DNA of 64,000 nucleotides from positions 1-64,000 of the forward strand of contig NZ_SGIS01000009.1 of NCBI RefSeq assembly GCF_004208535.1, given 5' to 3'. The DNA is from Sphingomonas populi. GTDB lineage: Bacteria; Pseudomonadota; Alphaproteobacteria; Sphingomonadales; Sphingomonadaceae. Within the stretch, counting starts at the first letter, position 1. Each line of letters opens with the position of its first letter. Below are positions 8,278 through 16,691 of this stretch, one piece after another. The notes under the pieces are model-generated. The model worked only from the letters and a program-made list of their open reading frames with translations, had not been told where the DNA came from and searched no databases. The position numbers and the translations under genes were made by a program.

Positions 8278-9402
8278 ATGTCGATCCTCGCCGCCCATGC
8301 CCATGATCTCGCGCAGCTTGCCGCGCGTGACCGGCTGCGGGGGCTGTTCCCGCGTGCTGGCGTGGACTTTTCCTCGAACGATTATCTCGGGCTGGCTTCC
8401 TCCGACCGGCTGCGCGATGCGGTGACCGAGGCGTTGGCGCGTGGGGTGGCGGTCGGTTCGGGCGGGTCGCGGCTGTTGCGCGGCAACGATCCCGAGCATG
8501 ATGCGCTCGAAGCCGAGGCGGCAGCGTTCTTCGGCAGCGAGGCGGCGCTGTATTTTTCGAGCGGCTATACCGCCAACGCGGCGCTGATCGGTACGCTGCC
8601 GCAGCGCGGCGACCTCGTCGTGCATGACGCGCTGATCCACGCCAGCGCGCATGAGGGGATTCGGCTCGGCCGTGCCGAGGCGGTGGCGGCGGCGCACAAC
8701 GATCCGCAAGGGTTCGACGACGCGATCGGCGCATGGCGGGCGCGCGGCGGCACCGGCCGGGTGTGGATCGCGGTCGAGAGTCTCTACAGCATGGACGGCG
8801 ACCAAGCGCCGCTGGACGATCTCGCTGTGGTCGCGGCGCGGCATGACGCCGTCCTGCTGATCGACGAGGCACATGCAACCGGGGTGTTCGGGCCGAACGG
8901 ACGCGGCCTCGCCGCCGCTCTCGAAGGGCGCGAGAACGTCATCACACTGCGCACCTGCGGCAAGGCTTTGGGGTGCGAGGGCGCGTTGGTGTGCGGCCCG
9001 CGCGTGGTGCGCGATTTCCTCGTCAATCGCGGGCGCGGCTTCATCTTCTCGACCGCGCCGTCGCCGCTGATGGCGAGCGCGGTGCGCGCCGCCCTGCGAA
9101 TCCTCGCCGACGAACCCGAACGGCGCGAGCGGCTGCACGCTTTGGTGGAATATGCGGAGAGAGCGCTGGCGCCGCATGGCGTCGCGCCGACCGGATCGCA
9201 GATCCTCCCGCTGGTGCTCGGCGACGATGCGACGACGATGCGCGTCGCCGGCGCAGTGCAGGCGGCGGGCTATGACGTGCGTGGCATCCGCCCGCCGACC
9301 GTGCCGGCGGGATCGTCGCGGCTGCGCATCTCGGTAACGCTCAACGCCTCCACCGCCGATCTCGACGGACTGGCGCGGGCGATCGGCGCGGCGCTGGCAT
9401 GA
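8278..9402 (+). CDS. bioF: 8-Amino-7-oxononanoate synthase (biotin synthesis)
   Basis: This 374-residue PLP enzyme of the alpha-oxoamine synthase family condenses pimeloyl-ACP (or CoA) with alanine. Visible signatures are '[12 protein letters not shown]', '[11 protein letters not shown]', '[10 protein letters not shown]' and the lysine segment '[11 protein letters not shown]', where family members usually have T(L/F)GKA. Start choice is the ATG at 8278; a TTG 6 bases earlier is in frame. No clear Shine-Dalgarno is present. Weak promoter-like hexamers TTGAGC (8241) and TAACGA (8263), 16 bases apart, would give a very short leader. It is the first gene of bioF-bioD-bioA and overlaps bioD by 4 bases. 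Confidence 0.93.
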   Translation: MSILAAHAHDLAQLAARDRLRGLFPRAGVDFSSNDYLGLASSDRLRDAVTEALARGVAVGSGGSRLLRGNDPEHDALEAEAAAFFGSEAALYFSSGYTANAALIGTLPQRGDLVVHDALIHASAHEGIRLGRAEAVAAAHNDPQGFDDAIGAWRARGGTGRVWIAVESLYSMDGDQAPLDDLAVVAARHDAVLLIDEAHATGVFGPNGRGLAAALEGRENVITLRTCGKALGCEGALVCGPRVVRDFLVNRGRGFIFSTAPSPLMASAVRAALRILADEPERRERLHALVEYAERALAPHGVAPTGSQILPLVLGDDATTMRVAGAVQAAGYDVRGIRPPTVPAGSSRLRISVTLNASTADLDGLARAIGAALA

Positions 9403-10013
9403 AGACGATCATCGTCACCGGCACCGATACCGATGCGGGCAAGACGGTGTTCGCCGCCGGCCTCGCGGCGGCACTCGGCGCGGCTTATTGGAAGCCGGTG
9501 CAGGCGGGTCTGGATGACGGCACCGATGCGGCACGGGTCACCGCGCTCGGCGTGACGCGGGTGTTGCCCGAGGCGTACCGGCTGAACACGCCCTGCTCAC
9601 CGCACCGCGCCGCCGAAATCGACGGCGTGACGATCGATCCCGCGCGGCTGATACCACCGGCGGTCAACAGGCCGCTCGTCATCGAAGGCGCGGGCGGCGT
9701 GCTGGTGCCGGTGACGCGCGACCTGCTGTTCGCGGACTTGTTCGCGCGCTGGGGGCATCCGGTCGTGGTGGTCGCCCGCACCGCGCTGGGGACGATCAAC
9801 CATAGCCTGCTGTCGATCGAGGCGTTGCGCGCGCGCGGGGTGCCGATCCTCGGTGTGGCGTTCAGCGGCGACGCCAACGAGGACAGCGAAGCGACGATCG
9901 CGGCGATCGGCGGGGTGAAGCGGCTGGGGCGGTTGCCGTGGCTGGAAACGCTGGATGCGGAGAGCCTGCGGGCGGCGTTCGCTGAGCATTTCGACCTTGA
10001 GGATTTCGCATGA
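9399..10013 (+). CDS. bioD: Dethiobiotin synthetase
   Basis: This 204-residue ATP-dependent carboxylase closes the ureido ring of dethiobiotin from 7,8-diaminononanoate and CO2. The P-loop-like '[17 protein letters not shown]' lies at the N-terminus, followed by 'AYWKPVQAG', 'SPHRAAE' and '[12 protein letters not shown]'. Length is slightly below the usual 215-230, with all core motifs present. The start overlaps the bioF stop (ATGA), so translation is coupled. Confidence 0.93.
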   Translation: MKTIIVTGTDTDAGKTVFAAGLAAALGAAYWKPVQAGLDDGTDAARVTALGVTRVLPEAYRLNTPCSPHRAAEIDGVTIDPARLIPPAVNRPLVIEGAGGVLVPVTRDLLFADLFARWGHPVVVVARTALGTINHSLLSIEALRARGVPILGVAFSGDANEDSEATIAAIGGVKRLGRLPWLETLDAESLRAAFAEHFDLEDFA

Positions 10014-10053
10014 CCATCCCTGCTCGTGATCGAGGCGCGGCGCTTGGGGCACG

Positions 10054-10080
10054 TCCCTCGCCTTCGCTCAGGACGAACGG
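10054..10080. repeat. Single REP-like unit between bioD and bioA
   Basis: The unit reads 'tccctcgccttcgctcag' followed by 'gacgaacgg' and matches one arm of the REPIN-like repeats at 12256, 20767, 32145, 49993 and 57242. It fills most of the 76-base gap between bioD and bioA, the only non-overlapping junction of the bio run. Confidence 0.7.
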
Positions 10081-10089
10081 AGGGGCGCT

Positions 10090-11355
10090 GTGACCCCCTC
10101 CCCCGTCTGGCATCCGTTCACCCAACACGGCCTCGGCGAGCCAATTCCGCTCGTCACACACGCGGAGGGCGCGGCACTCTACATGCAGGATGGGCGGCGG
10201 ATCGTCGATGCGATCTCGTCGTGGTGGGTGACGACGCACGGCCATCGCAACCCGCGCATCATGGCGGCGATCGCCGCGCAGACGCAGAAGCTCGACCAGA
10301 TCATCTTCGCGGGTTGGACGCACGAACCCGCCGAAGCGCTCGCGCGCGGGCTGACCGCGATGCTGCCGCCCGCGCTCACTCGCGTGTTCTATTCGGATTC
10401 GGGGTCGACCAGCGTCGAGGTCGCGCTCAAGATGGCGCTGGGCTTCTGGGCGAACCGAGGCGAGCCGCGCCACCGCATCCTCGTGCTCGAACACAGCTAT
10501 CACGGCGACACGATCGGGGCGATGTCGGTCGGCGCGCGTGGGGTGTTCAACCGGGCGTATGCGCCGTTGCTGTTCGACGTCGGCACGATCCCCTTCCCCG
10601 CCGCCGGGCATGAACAGGCGACGCTCGACGCGCTTGAGGCGGAATGCCGGGCGGGCGCAGCGGCGTTCATCGTCGAACCGCTGCTGCTCGGCGCGGGCGG
10701 GATGCTGATCTATTCGCCCGAGACGCTCGCGACGATGCGCGACATCTGCGCGACGCATGGCGTATTGTTCATCGCCGACGAGGTGATGACCGGCTGGGGC
10801 CGCACCGGCACCTTGCTGGCGTGCGAGCAGGCGGGTGTGGTGCCCGACATCCTGTGCCTGTCGAAAGGGCTGACTGGCGGCGCGATCCCGCTCGCCGTCA
10901 CGCTGGCGACCGAGCCGATCTACGCCGCGCATTGCTCGCAGGACCGCGCGACGATGTTCTTCCACTCGTCGAGCTACACCGCCAACCCGATCGCCTGCGC
11001 CGCCGCGCTCGCCAATCTGGAGATCTGGCGCGACGAGCCGGTCGCCGCGCGGATCGCCGATTTGTCGCGGCGGCAGGCATCGCGGCTGGCGGCGCTCGAT
11101 CACCCCGCGATCGGCGGCAAGCGTCAGCTCGGCACGGTTACCGCGCTTGAGATCGCTGACCCGAATGGCGGCTATCTCTCGACCTTGGGGCCGCGCCTGC
11201 TCGGCTTCTTTCGCGAGCGCGATCTGCTGCTGCGTCCGCTCGGCAACACCGTCTATGTGATGCCGCCGTATTGCATCGACGACGCCGATCTCGACGCGAT
11301 CTATGCCGCGATCGGCGACTCCTGCGCGATGCTCGCTGTCCGACAAATCGATTGA
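10090..11355 (+). CDS. bioA: Adenosylmethionine-8-amino-7-oxononanoate aminotransferase
   Basis: This 421-residue class-III PLP aminotransferase makes 7,8-diaminopelargonate using S-adenosylmethionine as amino donor. It begins 'VWHPFTQHG', a signature of BioA, and contains 'ISSWWVTTHGHRNP', 'EHSYHGDTIGAMSVG', 'IADEVMTGWGRTG' and the lysine segment 'LCLSKGLTGG'. The GTG start 76 bases after bioD is consistent with the family N-terminus. bioB and bioC were not seen in the window. Confidence 0.93.
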   Translation: MTPSPVWHPFTQHGLGEPIPLVTHAEGAALYMQDGRRIVDAISSWWVTTHGHRNPRIMAAIAAQTQKLDQIIFAGWTHEPAEALARGLTAMLPPALTRVFYSDSGSTSVEVALKMALGFWANRGEPRHRILVLEHSYHGDTIGAMSVGARGVFNRAYAPLLFDVGTIPFPAAGHEQATLDALEAECRAGAAAFIVEPLLLGAGGMLIYSPETLATMRDICATHGVLFIADEVMTGWGRTGTLLACEQAGVVPDILCLSKGLTGGAIPLAVTLATEPIYAAHCSQDRATMFFHSSSYTANPIACAAALANLEIWRDEPVAARIADLSRRQASRLAALDHPAIGGKRQLGTVTALEIADPNGGYLSTLGPRLLGFFRERDLLLRPLGNTVYVMPPYCIDDADLDAIYAAIGDSCAMLAVRQID

Positions 11356-11403
11356 CCCGGCGCGGGCGCGGAGTAGCTTCCGGGTAAAGGGACGCGAAGG
11401 CCG

Positions 11404-12246
11404 ATGATCGACAGCCTGATCCAGTTCGAAGACGGCGCCCGCGGAGTCGCTGCGCTGATCGGCGGGTTCGCGCGGCGCATCAAGGGCGCCGCGACCTTGG
11501 CCGATCTCGCCGAGCATGCGCTGGAGACGGGCGTACCGCTCGCCGACGCGGCGGCGCCGCGGCTTGGCGAGCCGCTCAACCTGCGGATGGTGCGGCTGCT
11601 CGCGCCGATCGACCTGCCCGATCCGGCGCGGCTGCATGTCAGCGACAGCGGTGCGGCGGCGGCAAGCCGCGATTCGGGGTGGCGCTATCGCGGCGACGGG
11701 CGTTCGCTGGCCGGGCCGGGCATCGTGCTGACCGTGCCCGAATTCGCGCTCGACGGCAGCGAGCGGCCCGAGATCGCCGGCCTGTATCTGATCGCGGCGG
11801 ATCGCACGCCGGTGCGGATCGGCTTCGTGCTCGGCAACCGCTTCCACGATCATGCCGCCGCGCGCACCCACCGCCACTTCCCCGCGCAGCTCAGCCCACG
11901 CCCGACCGCGCTCGGCCCCGAGGTGCTGCTCCGCACCTTGCCGGAGGAGATCATCGTGACGAGCCGGGTACTCCGCGACGGCGTGGTCGAGCGCGAACGT
12001 CGCTTCGGCGCGGGCAACGCGCATCTCCCGCACCCGATCGCCGAACTCGAACGCCGACGGTTCGAAGGCGGCATCGTCGGGCGGCCGGGCGATGTGCTGG
12101 TGCATTTCTTCGTCGGGACAAGCGGCGACGCGGAGGCGGCGGTACGCACCCAGCCCGACGATGCGTTCGAGGCGACCGCAACCGGCTTCACGCTGCCGAT
12201 GCGCAACCCGATCGCCTTTGCGCCGAGGGTGCGGGCGAAGAGTTAG
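11404..12246 (+). CDS. FAH-fold protein of the AraD1/GguC type
   Basis: This 280-residue protein resembles the AraD1/GguC branch of the fumarylacetoacetate hydrolase superfamily. The order 'IGFVLGNRFHDHAAARTHRHF', 'ALGPEVLL', 'SRVLRDGVVERERRFGAGNAHL', 'HPIAELE', 'RPGDVLVHFFVGTSG' and a final 'GFTLPMRNPI' follows that family's layout. Members occur with pentose, uronate or aldarate genes and are thought to act on keto-deoxy sugar acids. At 280 residues it is shorter than the roughly 330 I associate with the family, and the acidic metal-binding residues are not clear. It may have changed or lost activity. It lies 48 bases after bioA and before a convergent REPIN. Confidence 0.6.
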   Translation: MIDSLIQFEDGARGVAALIGGFARRIKGAATLADLAEHALETGVPLADAAAPRLGEPLNLRMVRLLAPIDLPDPARLHVSDSGAAAASRDSGWRYRGDGRSLAGPGIVLTVPEFALDGSERPEIAGLYLIAADRTPVRIGFVLGNRFHDHAAARTHRHFPAQLSPRPTALGPEVLLRTLPEEIIVTSRVLRDGVVERERRFGAGNAHLPHPIAELERRRFEGGIVGRPGDVLVHFFVGTSGDAEAAVRTQPDDAFEATATGFTLPMRNPIAFAPRVRAKS

Positions 12247-12255
12247 CCGTCACTT

Positions 12256-12330
12256 CCGTTTGCCCCGAGCGAAGTCGAGGGACCGCAACGAAGCGCAGGT
12301 GTCTCGACTTCGCTCGACACGAGCGGTTGG
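12256..12330. repeat. REPIN-like inverted pair of REP units
   Basis: The left arm 'ccccgagcgaagtcgaggga' and the right arm 'tctcgacttcgctcgacacg' face each other around a loop that contains 'aagcgcaggtg'. The same loop piece occurs in the copy at 49993. The element fills the gap between two convergent genes and could act as a bidirectional terminator. Confidence 0.7.
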
Positions 12331-12339
12331 GAGGAGACG

Positions 12340-13788
12340 TCAGCCGAAGCGGCTTACCGCCCCGCGCGCGCCTTCGGTTTCCAGCGTGGTCAGATGCCCC
12401 ACCAACGTCTCGCGCAAGTCGGCATCCACTTCGAAGCCGAAGAACCCGAGCAAAGCGTCCACCCGCGCGCCCGTATCCGCCGCCCCTGCCGACAGCGCGC
12501 CAAGCGTCTCTGCGGCGGGATCGTCGATCGTGAACGTCTCGCCGGCATCGGTCACGCCCGCCTGCCAGCGCATCCACGCCGCCACCGCCAGCGCGAGCGC
12601 ATCGACCGAAGCGCCGCCCGCGCGGCGTTCGGCGATCGTCGCGAGCAGGCGCTGCGGGAGCTTCTGCGAGCCGTCCATCGCGATCTGGCGAGTGCGGTGC
12701 TGGAGCGCGCTGTTCGCGAAGCGGCCCATCAGTGCAGTGCGATAGGCGGCGATGTCGAGCCCCTCGGGCGGATTAAGCGTGGTCTGTGCCTCGTCCCACA
12801 ATGCCTCGACGAAGCCGCGCCCGGCGGCGGTCGCGACGAAATCATGGACGAAGTCGTCGCCGGCGAGCGCGCCGAGATAGGCGATGCCCGAATGCGCGCC
12901 GTTGAGCAGGCGGAGCTTGGCGTCCTCCCACGGTGCGACGGCCTCGGTAAGCTGCACGCCGAGCGCGGCGAAATCGGGGCGTTCGGTGACGAAGCGGTCC
13001 TCGATCACCCACTGCGTGAACGGCTCGGTCTTGACCATCGCCCGGTCTTCCACGCCGAGATCGGTCGCGAGTGCGGCGATGTCGGCATCGGTGGTGGCGG
13101 GGACGATACGGTCGATCATCGATGCCGGGAAGGCGACTTCGGCGGCGATCCACTCGGCGAGCGCGGGATCGTTCGCGCGCGCGACCGCCAGCACCGCTTC
13201 ACGCAACAAAGCGCCATTGTGCGGCAGGTTGTCGCACGAGATCACCGTCAGCGGCCCGAGGCCAGCGGCGCGGCGCGCGGCGAGGCCGGCGGCGAGGAAG
13301 CCCGGCGCGGTGCGCGGTGCGGCGAGCGAGGCGCAATCGGCGGCGACATCGGCATCGTCGGCGAGCAAAATGCCCTTGGCACGATCGAGCTTATAGCCTT
13401 TCTCGGTGATCGTCAGCGTGACGATCCGCGCCTCGGGATGCGCGAGCGCGGCGATGACGGCGGCGGGGTCTTCGGGCGCGACCAGCACCGCCTGTTCGGC
13501 ACCGACGATCGCCACGCTGCGCGCGTCACCGTCGCGCACCACCAGCGCATACAGGCAATCCTGCGGGGCGAGTTGATCGCGCACCCCGGCTGAGCGCAAC
13601 GATACCGAGGTGATGCCCCACCGCAGATCGCCCGCCGCCAGCGCCGCCTCGAAATAGGCCGCCTGATGCGCGCGGTGGAACGCGCCGATGCCGAGATGGA
13701 CGACGCCGCGCTTCACCGCACTCCGGTCATAAGCCGGGCGCGCGATGTCGGCGGGCAGACGGCTGAGCGTTTCGTTGGAGAGCCTCAC
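12340..13788 (-). CDS. Mannitol-dehydrogenase family hexuronate reductase (UxuB/UxaB type)
   Basis: This 482-residue polyol dehydrogenase-type protein has an N-terminal Rossmann region 'RGVVHLGIGAFHRAHQAAYF' and the C-terminal domain signature 'KLRLLNGAHSGIAYLG'. Family members include fructuronate reductase (UxuB), tagaturonate reductase (UxaB) and mannitol dehydrogenase. It overlaps uxaC by 4 bases and ends a run containing uxaA (altronate dehydratase), and no uxuA (mannonate dehydratase) was seen. Context therefore favours tagaturonate-to-altronate reduction, although UxuB-like overall length is what automatic annotation would stress. Dual specificity is possible. Confidence 0.8.
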   Translation of the reverse strand: MRLSNETLSRLPADIARPAYDRSAVKRGVVHLGIGAFHRAHQAAYFEAALAAGDLRWGITSVSLRSAGVRDQLAPQDCLYALVVRDGDARSVAIVGAEQAVLVAPEDPAAVIAALAHPEARIVTLTITEKGYKLDRAKGILLADDADVAADCASLAAPRTAPGFLAAGLAARRAAGLGPLTVISCDNLPHNGALLREAVLAVARANDPALAEWIAAEVAFPASMIDRIVPATTDADIAALATDLGVEDRAMVKTEPFTQWVIEDRFVTERPDFAALGVQLTEAVAPWEDAKLRLLNGAHSGIAYLGALAGDDFVHDFVATAAGRGFVEALWDEAQTTLNPPEGLDIAAYRTALMGRFANSALQHRTRQIAMDGSQKLPQRLLATIAERRAGGASVDALALAVAAWMRWQAGVTDAGETFTIDDPAAETLGALSAGAADTGARVDALLGFFGFEVDADLRETLVGHLTTLETEGARGAVSRFG

Positions 13789-15197
13789 AGCTTGTACGCC
13801 TTTTTGACGAGATCATACGCGAGCGCGTGCGCGACTTCATGCGCCTCGTCCTCGGGCAAGCGATGCTCGGCGACGAGCTGCGCGAGCCACACGCAATCCA
13901 TCCGCCGCGCGACATCGTGCCGCGCCGGGATCGACAGGAAGGCGCGGGTATCGTCGTTGAAGCCGACCGTGTTGTAGAAACCGGCGGTCTCGGTGGTGCG
14001 TTCACGGAAGCGGCGCATGCCCTCGGGGCTGTCGTGGAACCACCACGGCGGGCCGAGCCGCAGGCACGGATAATGGCCGGCGAGCGGCGCCAGTTCGCGG
14101 CTGTAGACATCCTCGTCGAGCGTGAAGAGGATCAGCGTCAGCCGGGGATCGGTGCCGAAGCGATCGAGCAGCGGCTTGAGCGCATCGACGAACTCGCCCT
14201 CGGTCGGGATGTCGGCGCCCTTGTCGCGGCCGAAGCGCGCCAGCACGGCGGCATTGTGGTTGCGGTGGACGCCGGGGTGAAGCTGCATCACCATGCCGTC
14301 TTCGATGCTCATCCGCGCCATTTCGGTGAGCATCTGCGCGCGGAACAGTTCGGCATCCTCAGGCGTCGCGTCCACCAGCACGCGCGCGTAGAGCGCGGCG
14401 GCGTCTTCGGGCGCGAGATCGGCAGTGCGCGCCGACGGGTGGCCGTGGTCGGTCGAGGTCGCGCCGGCCTCGCGGAAGCGCGCGCGGTGCAAGCGGTGCG
14501 CGGCGAGATAGCCGTCCCAGCTCGAAACGTCCGCGCCGGCGGTCTCGCCGAAACGGCGGACGTTATCGGCGAACTTGGCCGCCTCCGGGTCGACCACCGG
14601 ATCGGGCCGATAGGCGGTAACGACTCGCCCGCCCCAGCCGCTCGCGCGGATCGCGGCGTGGTGGACGAGTGGATCGAGCGGGCTTTCGGTGGTGGCGATC
14701 GCTTCGATGTTGAAGCGTTCGAACAAGGCGCGCGGACGGAACGCCTCGGTCTTCAGCGCGGCGTCGATCGTGTCGTAATAGAGGTCGGCGGTCTCGGCAT
14801 CGAGCAGCACGTCGAGCCCGAACACAGCCGAGAACACCCAGTCGAGCCACATCCGCGAGGGCGTGCCGCGAAACAGATGATAGTTGCTGGCGAGCACATG
14901 CCAGATCTTGCGCGAATCGGTCTCGGTCAGGCTGCCATCGACGGTCGGCACGCCGATCGTTTCGAGCAACGTTCCCTGGCTGAACAGCATGCGGAACACG
15001 TAATGATCGGGCACGATCAGCAGCGATGACGGATCGCTGAACGGTTCATTGGTCGCGAACCACGCCGGATCGGTATGACCATGCGGGCTGACGATCGGCA
15101 GATCGGCGACGCCGGCATAGAGCCGCCGGGCGATGTCGCGGACGGTCGGCTCGGCGGGGAACAGCCGATCGGGGTGGAGCGTGAGCGGTTTTGTCAT
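13785..15197 (-). CDS. uxaC: Glucuronate/galacturonate isomerase
   Basis: This 470-residue enzyme of the amidohydrolase-related UxaC family interconverts D-galacturonate with D-tagaturonate and D-glucuronate with D-fructuronate. Recognisable parts are 'LPIVSPHGHTDPAWF' near residue 30, 'PSRMWLDWVFSAVFG', 'MQLHPGVHRNHN' and 'GPPWWFHDSPEGMRRF' near the C-terminus. The ATG at 15197 was preferred over an upstream in-frame start at 15311, which would overlap the transporter stop and add 38 non-family residues. The stop overlaps the downstream reductase start (ATGA), so the two steps are translationally coupled. Confidence 0.94.
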   Translation of the reverse strand: MTKPLTLHPDRLFPAEPTVRDIARRLYAGVADLPIVSPHGHTDPAWFATNEPFSDPSSLLIVPDHYVFRMLFSQGTLLETIGVPTVDGSLTETDSRKIWHVLASNYHLFRGTPSRMWLDWVFSAVFGLDVLLDAETADLYYDTIDAALKTEAFRPRALFERFNIEAIATTESPLDPLVHHAAIRASGWGGRVVTAYRPDPVVDPEAAKFADNVRRFGETAGADVSSWDGYLAAHRLHRARFREAGATSTDHGHPSARTADLAPEDAAALYARVLVDATPEDAELFRAQMLTEMARMSIEDGMVMQLHPGVHRNHNAAVLARFGRDKGADIPTEGEFVDALKPLLDRFGTDPRLTLILFTLDEDVYSRELAPLAGHYPCLRLGPPWWFHDSPEGMRRFRERTTETAGFYNTVGFNDDTRAFLSIPARHDVARRMDCVWLAQLVAEHRLPEDEAHEVAHALAYDLVKKAYKL

Positions 15198-15282
15198 ACG
15201 GGCGACAGGTCCGAATACGGTAAGCGATGCGTCAGCCTTAACCGCGCGCGCGCCGCGCGGAAAGAGCCGTGTCTGACCAATT

Positions 15283-16590
15283 TTACACAGGCGCGATCGA
15301 AACGCGGGCAAGCCGCGGCGACAGCATCTGCACGATCAGCAGCGCAGCGAAATAGGCGGCGGCGGCGACGAGGAAGATCGGCGCGTAGCTGCCAAGCTCC
15401 TGAAGCACGCGACCGATGTAGAGCGAGAACAGCATGCCGCCGACCCCGCCGATCGCGCCGCCGATGCCGATCACCGAACCCACCGCCGAGCGCGGGAACA
15501 GATCGGACGGCAAGGTGTAGAGGTTCGCCGAAAACGCCTGATGCCCGGCGGTCGCCAGACCGATGATGAACACCGCCGTCCACAGATTGTCGATCGATTG
15601 CACCGCAAAGATCGGCAGAATCGCGCACGCGCAGATCAGCATCGTCGTCTTGCGCGCGGCGTTGACGCTCCAGCCCGCCTTCATCATCCGCCCCGACAGC
15701 CAGCCGCCGACGACCGAGCCGACATCCGACATCAGATACACCACGACCAAAGGCGGCCCGAACGACTTGAGATCGAGGTGATAGCGCTCGCCGAGATAGC
15801 CCGGCAGCCAGAACAGATAGAACCACCAGACCGGATCGATGCAGAATTTCGCCGCCGCATAGGCCCAGGTCTCACGGAAGCGGATGATGTCGCGCCAGCG
15901 CATCGGCGTGGTCGGATCGGCGGGGTCTTGCTCGATCCAGGCGAGCTCTTCTGGCGAGACGCGCGCATGTTTCGCGGGCGAACGGTACAGGATGACCCAC
16001 GCGACCAGCCAGACGAGGCTGACCACGCCGGTGATGACGAACGCCGGCCGCCAGTTGCCGCCGTACAGCGCGACCAGCCACGGCACGAGCAATGGCGTGA
16101 CGATCGCGCCGACGTTCGCTCCGGCATTGAACACGCCGATCGCGAAGGCACGCTCGCGCGCCGGAAACCATTCGGTGACGGCGCGGATCGCGACCGGGAA
16201 GTTGCCCGATTCGCCGATGCCGAGCGCGAAGCGCGCCATCGCGAACTGGGTGATGCTGTTGACCGCGCCGTGCGCGATGTGCGCGGCGGTCCAGATCGCG
16301 AAGGCGACCGCATAGCCGACCCGCGCGCCGACCACGTCGACGAAGCGGCCGAAGCCGATATAGCCGATCGCATAAGCCGCCTGGAACCAGAACACGACAT
16401 TGGCATAGTCGATCTCGGTCCAGTGCAGGTCGCTCGCCAGCACCGGCTTGAGCACGCCGATCATCTGCCGATCGACGTAGTTGATCGCGGTGACGGCGAA
16501 CAGCAGGCTGCAAATTACCCAGCGATAGCGGCCATTGGGCGGCGCGATTTTAGACACCGGTGTCAATTGTTGGGCTTCCGCAGACGTCAT
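15283..16590 (-). CDS. exuT: MFS hexuronate transporter (ExuT-like)
   Basis: This 435-residue major facilitator protein has about twelve membrane segments. The first contains 'LLFAVTAINYVDRQMIG', the anion:cation symporter signature region, followed by 'IGFGRFVDVVGARVGYA' and 'ALGIGESGNFPVAIRAV', motifs typical of hexuronate and galactonate carriers. Placement between uxaA and uxaC supports hexuronate:proton symport at the inner membrane. The ATG at 16590 has GGGGAG 4 bases upstream; an in-frame start 30 bases earlier lacks this. A perfect 12-base palindrome lies within codons 9-13. Confidence 0.85.
   Translation of the reverse strand: MTSAEAQQLTPVSKIAPPNGRYRWVICSLLFAVTAINYVDRQMIGVLKPVLASDLHWTEIDYANVVFWFQAAYAIGYIGFGRFVDVVGARVGYAVAFAIWTAAHIAHGAVNSITQFAMARFALGIGESGNFPVAIRAVTEWFPARERAFAIGVFNAGANVGAIVTPLLVPWLVALYGGNWRPAFVITGVVSLVWLVAWVILYRSPAKHARVSPEELAWIEQDPADPTTPMRWRDIIRFRETWAYAAAKFCIDPVWWFYLFWLPGYLGERYHLDLKSFGPPLVVVYLMSDVGSVVGGWLSGRMMKAGWSVNAARKTTMLICACAILPIFAVQSIDNLWTAVFIIGLATAGHQAFSANLYTLPSDLFPRSAVGSVIGIGGAIGGVGGMLFSLYIGRVLQELGSYAPIFLVAAAAYFAALLIVQMLSPRLARVSIAPV
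16553..16564. promoter_or_regulatory. Palindrome GACACCGGTGTC, possible operator
   Basis: This is a perfect 12-base palindrome with a central CG, inside the start of the exuT-like coding region. The core ACCGGTGTCA also occurs at 18025-18034 (early in uxaA) and 34907-34916 (upstream of kduI), both in uronate genes. A central CG is typical of LacI-family operators, but no LacI regulator is encoded in the window. Operator function is a guess. Confidence 0.25.
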
Positions 16591-16691
16591 CGCTCTCCCC
16601 TTCGCATGATCGACCGGCATGCTTTACGATATGGAACTGCGGAATCAGATAATGCGGTTTCCACGCGCTGTATAGCCGCTTCGCCCGCGCG

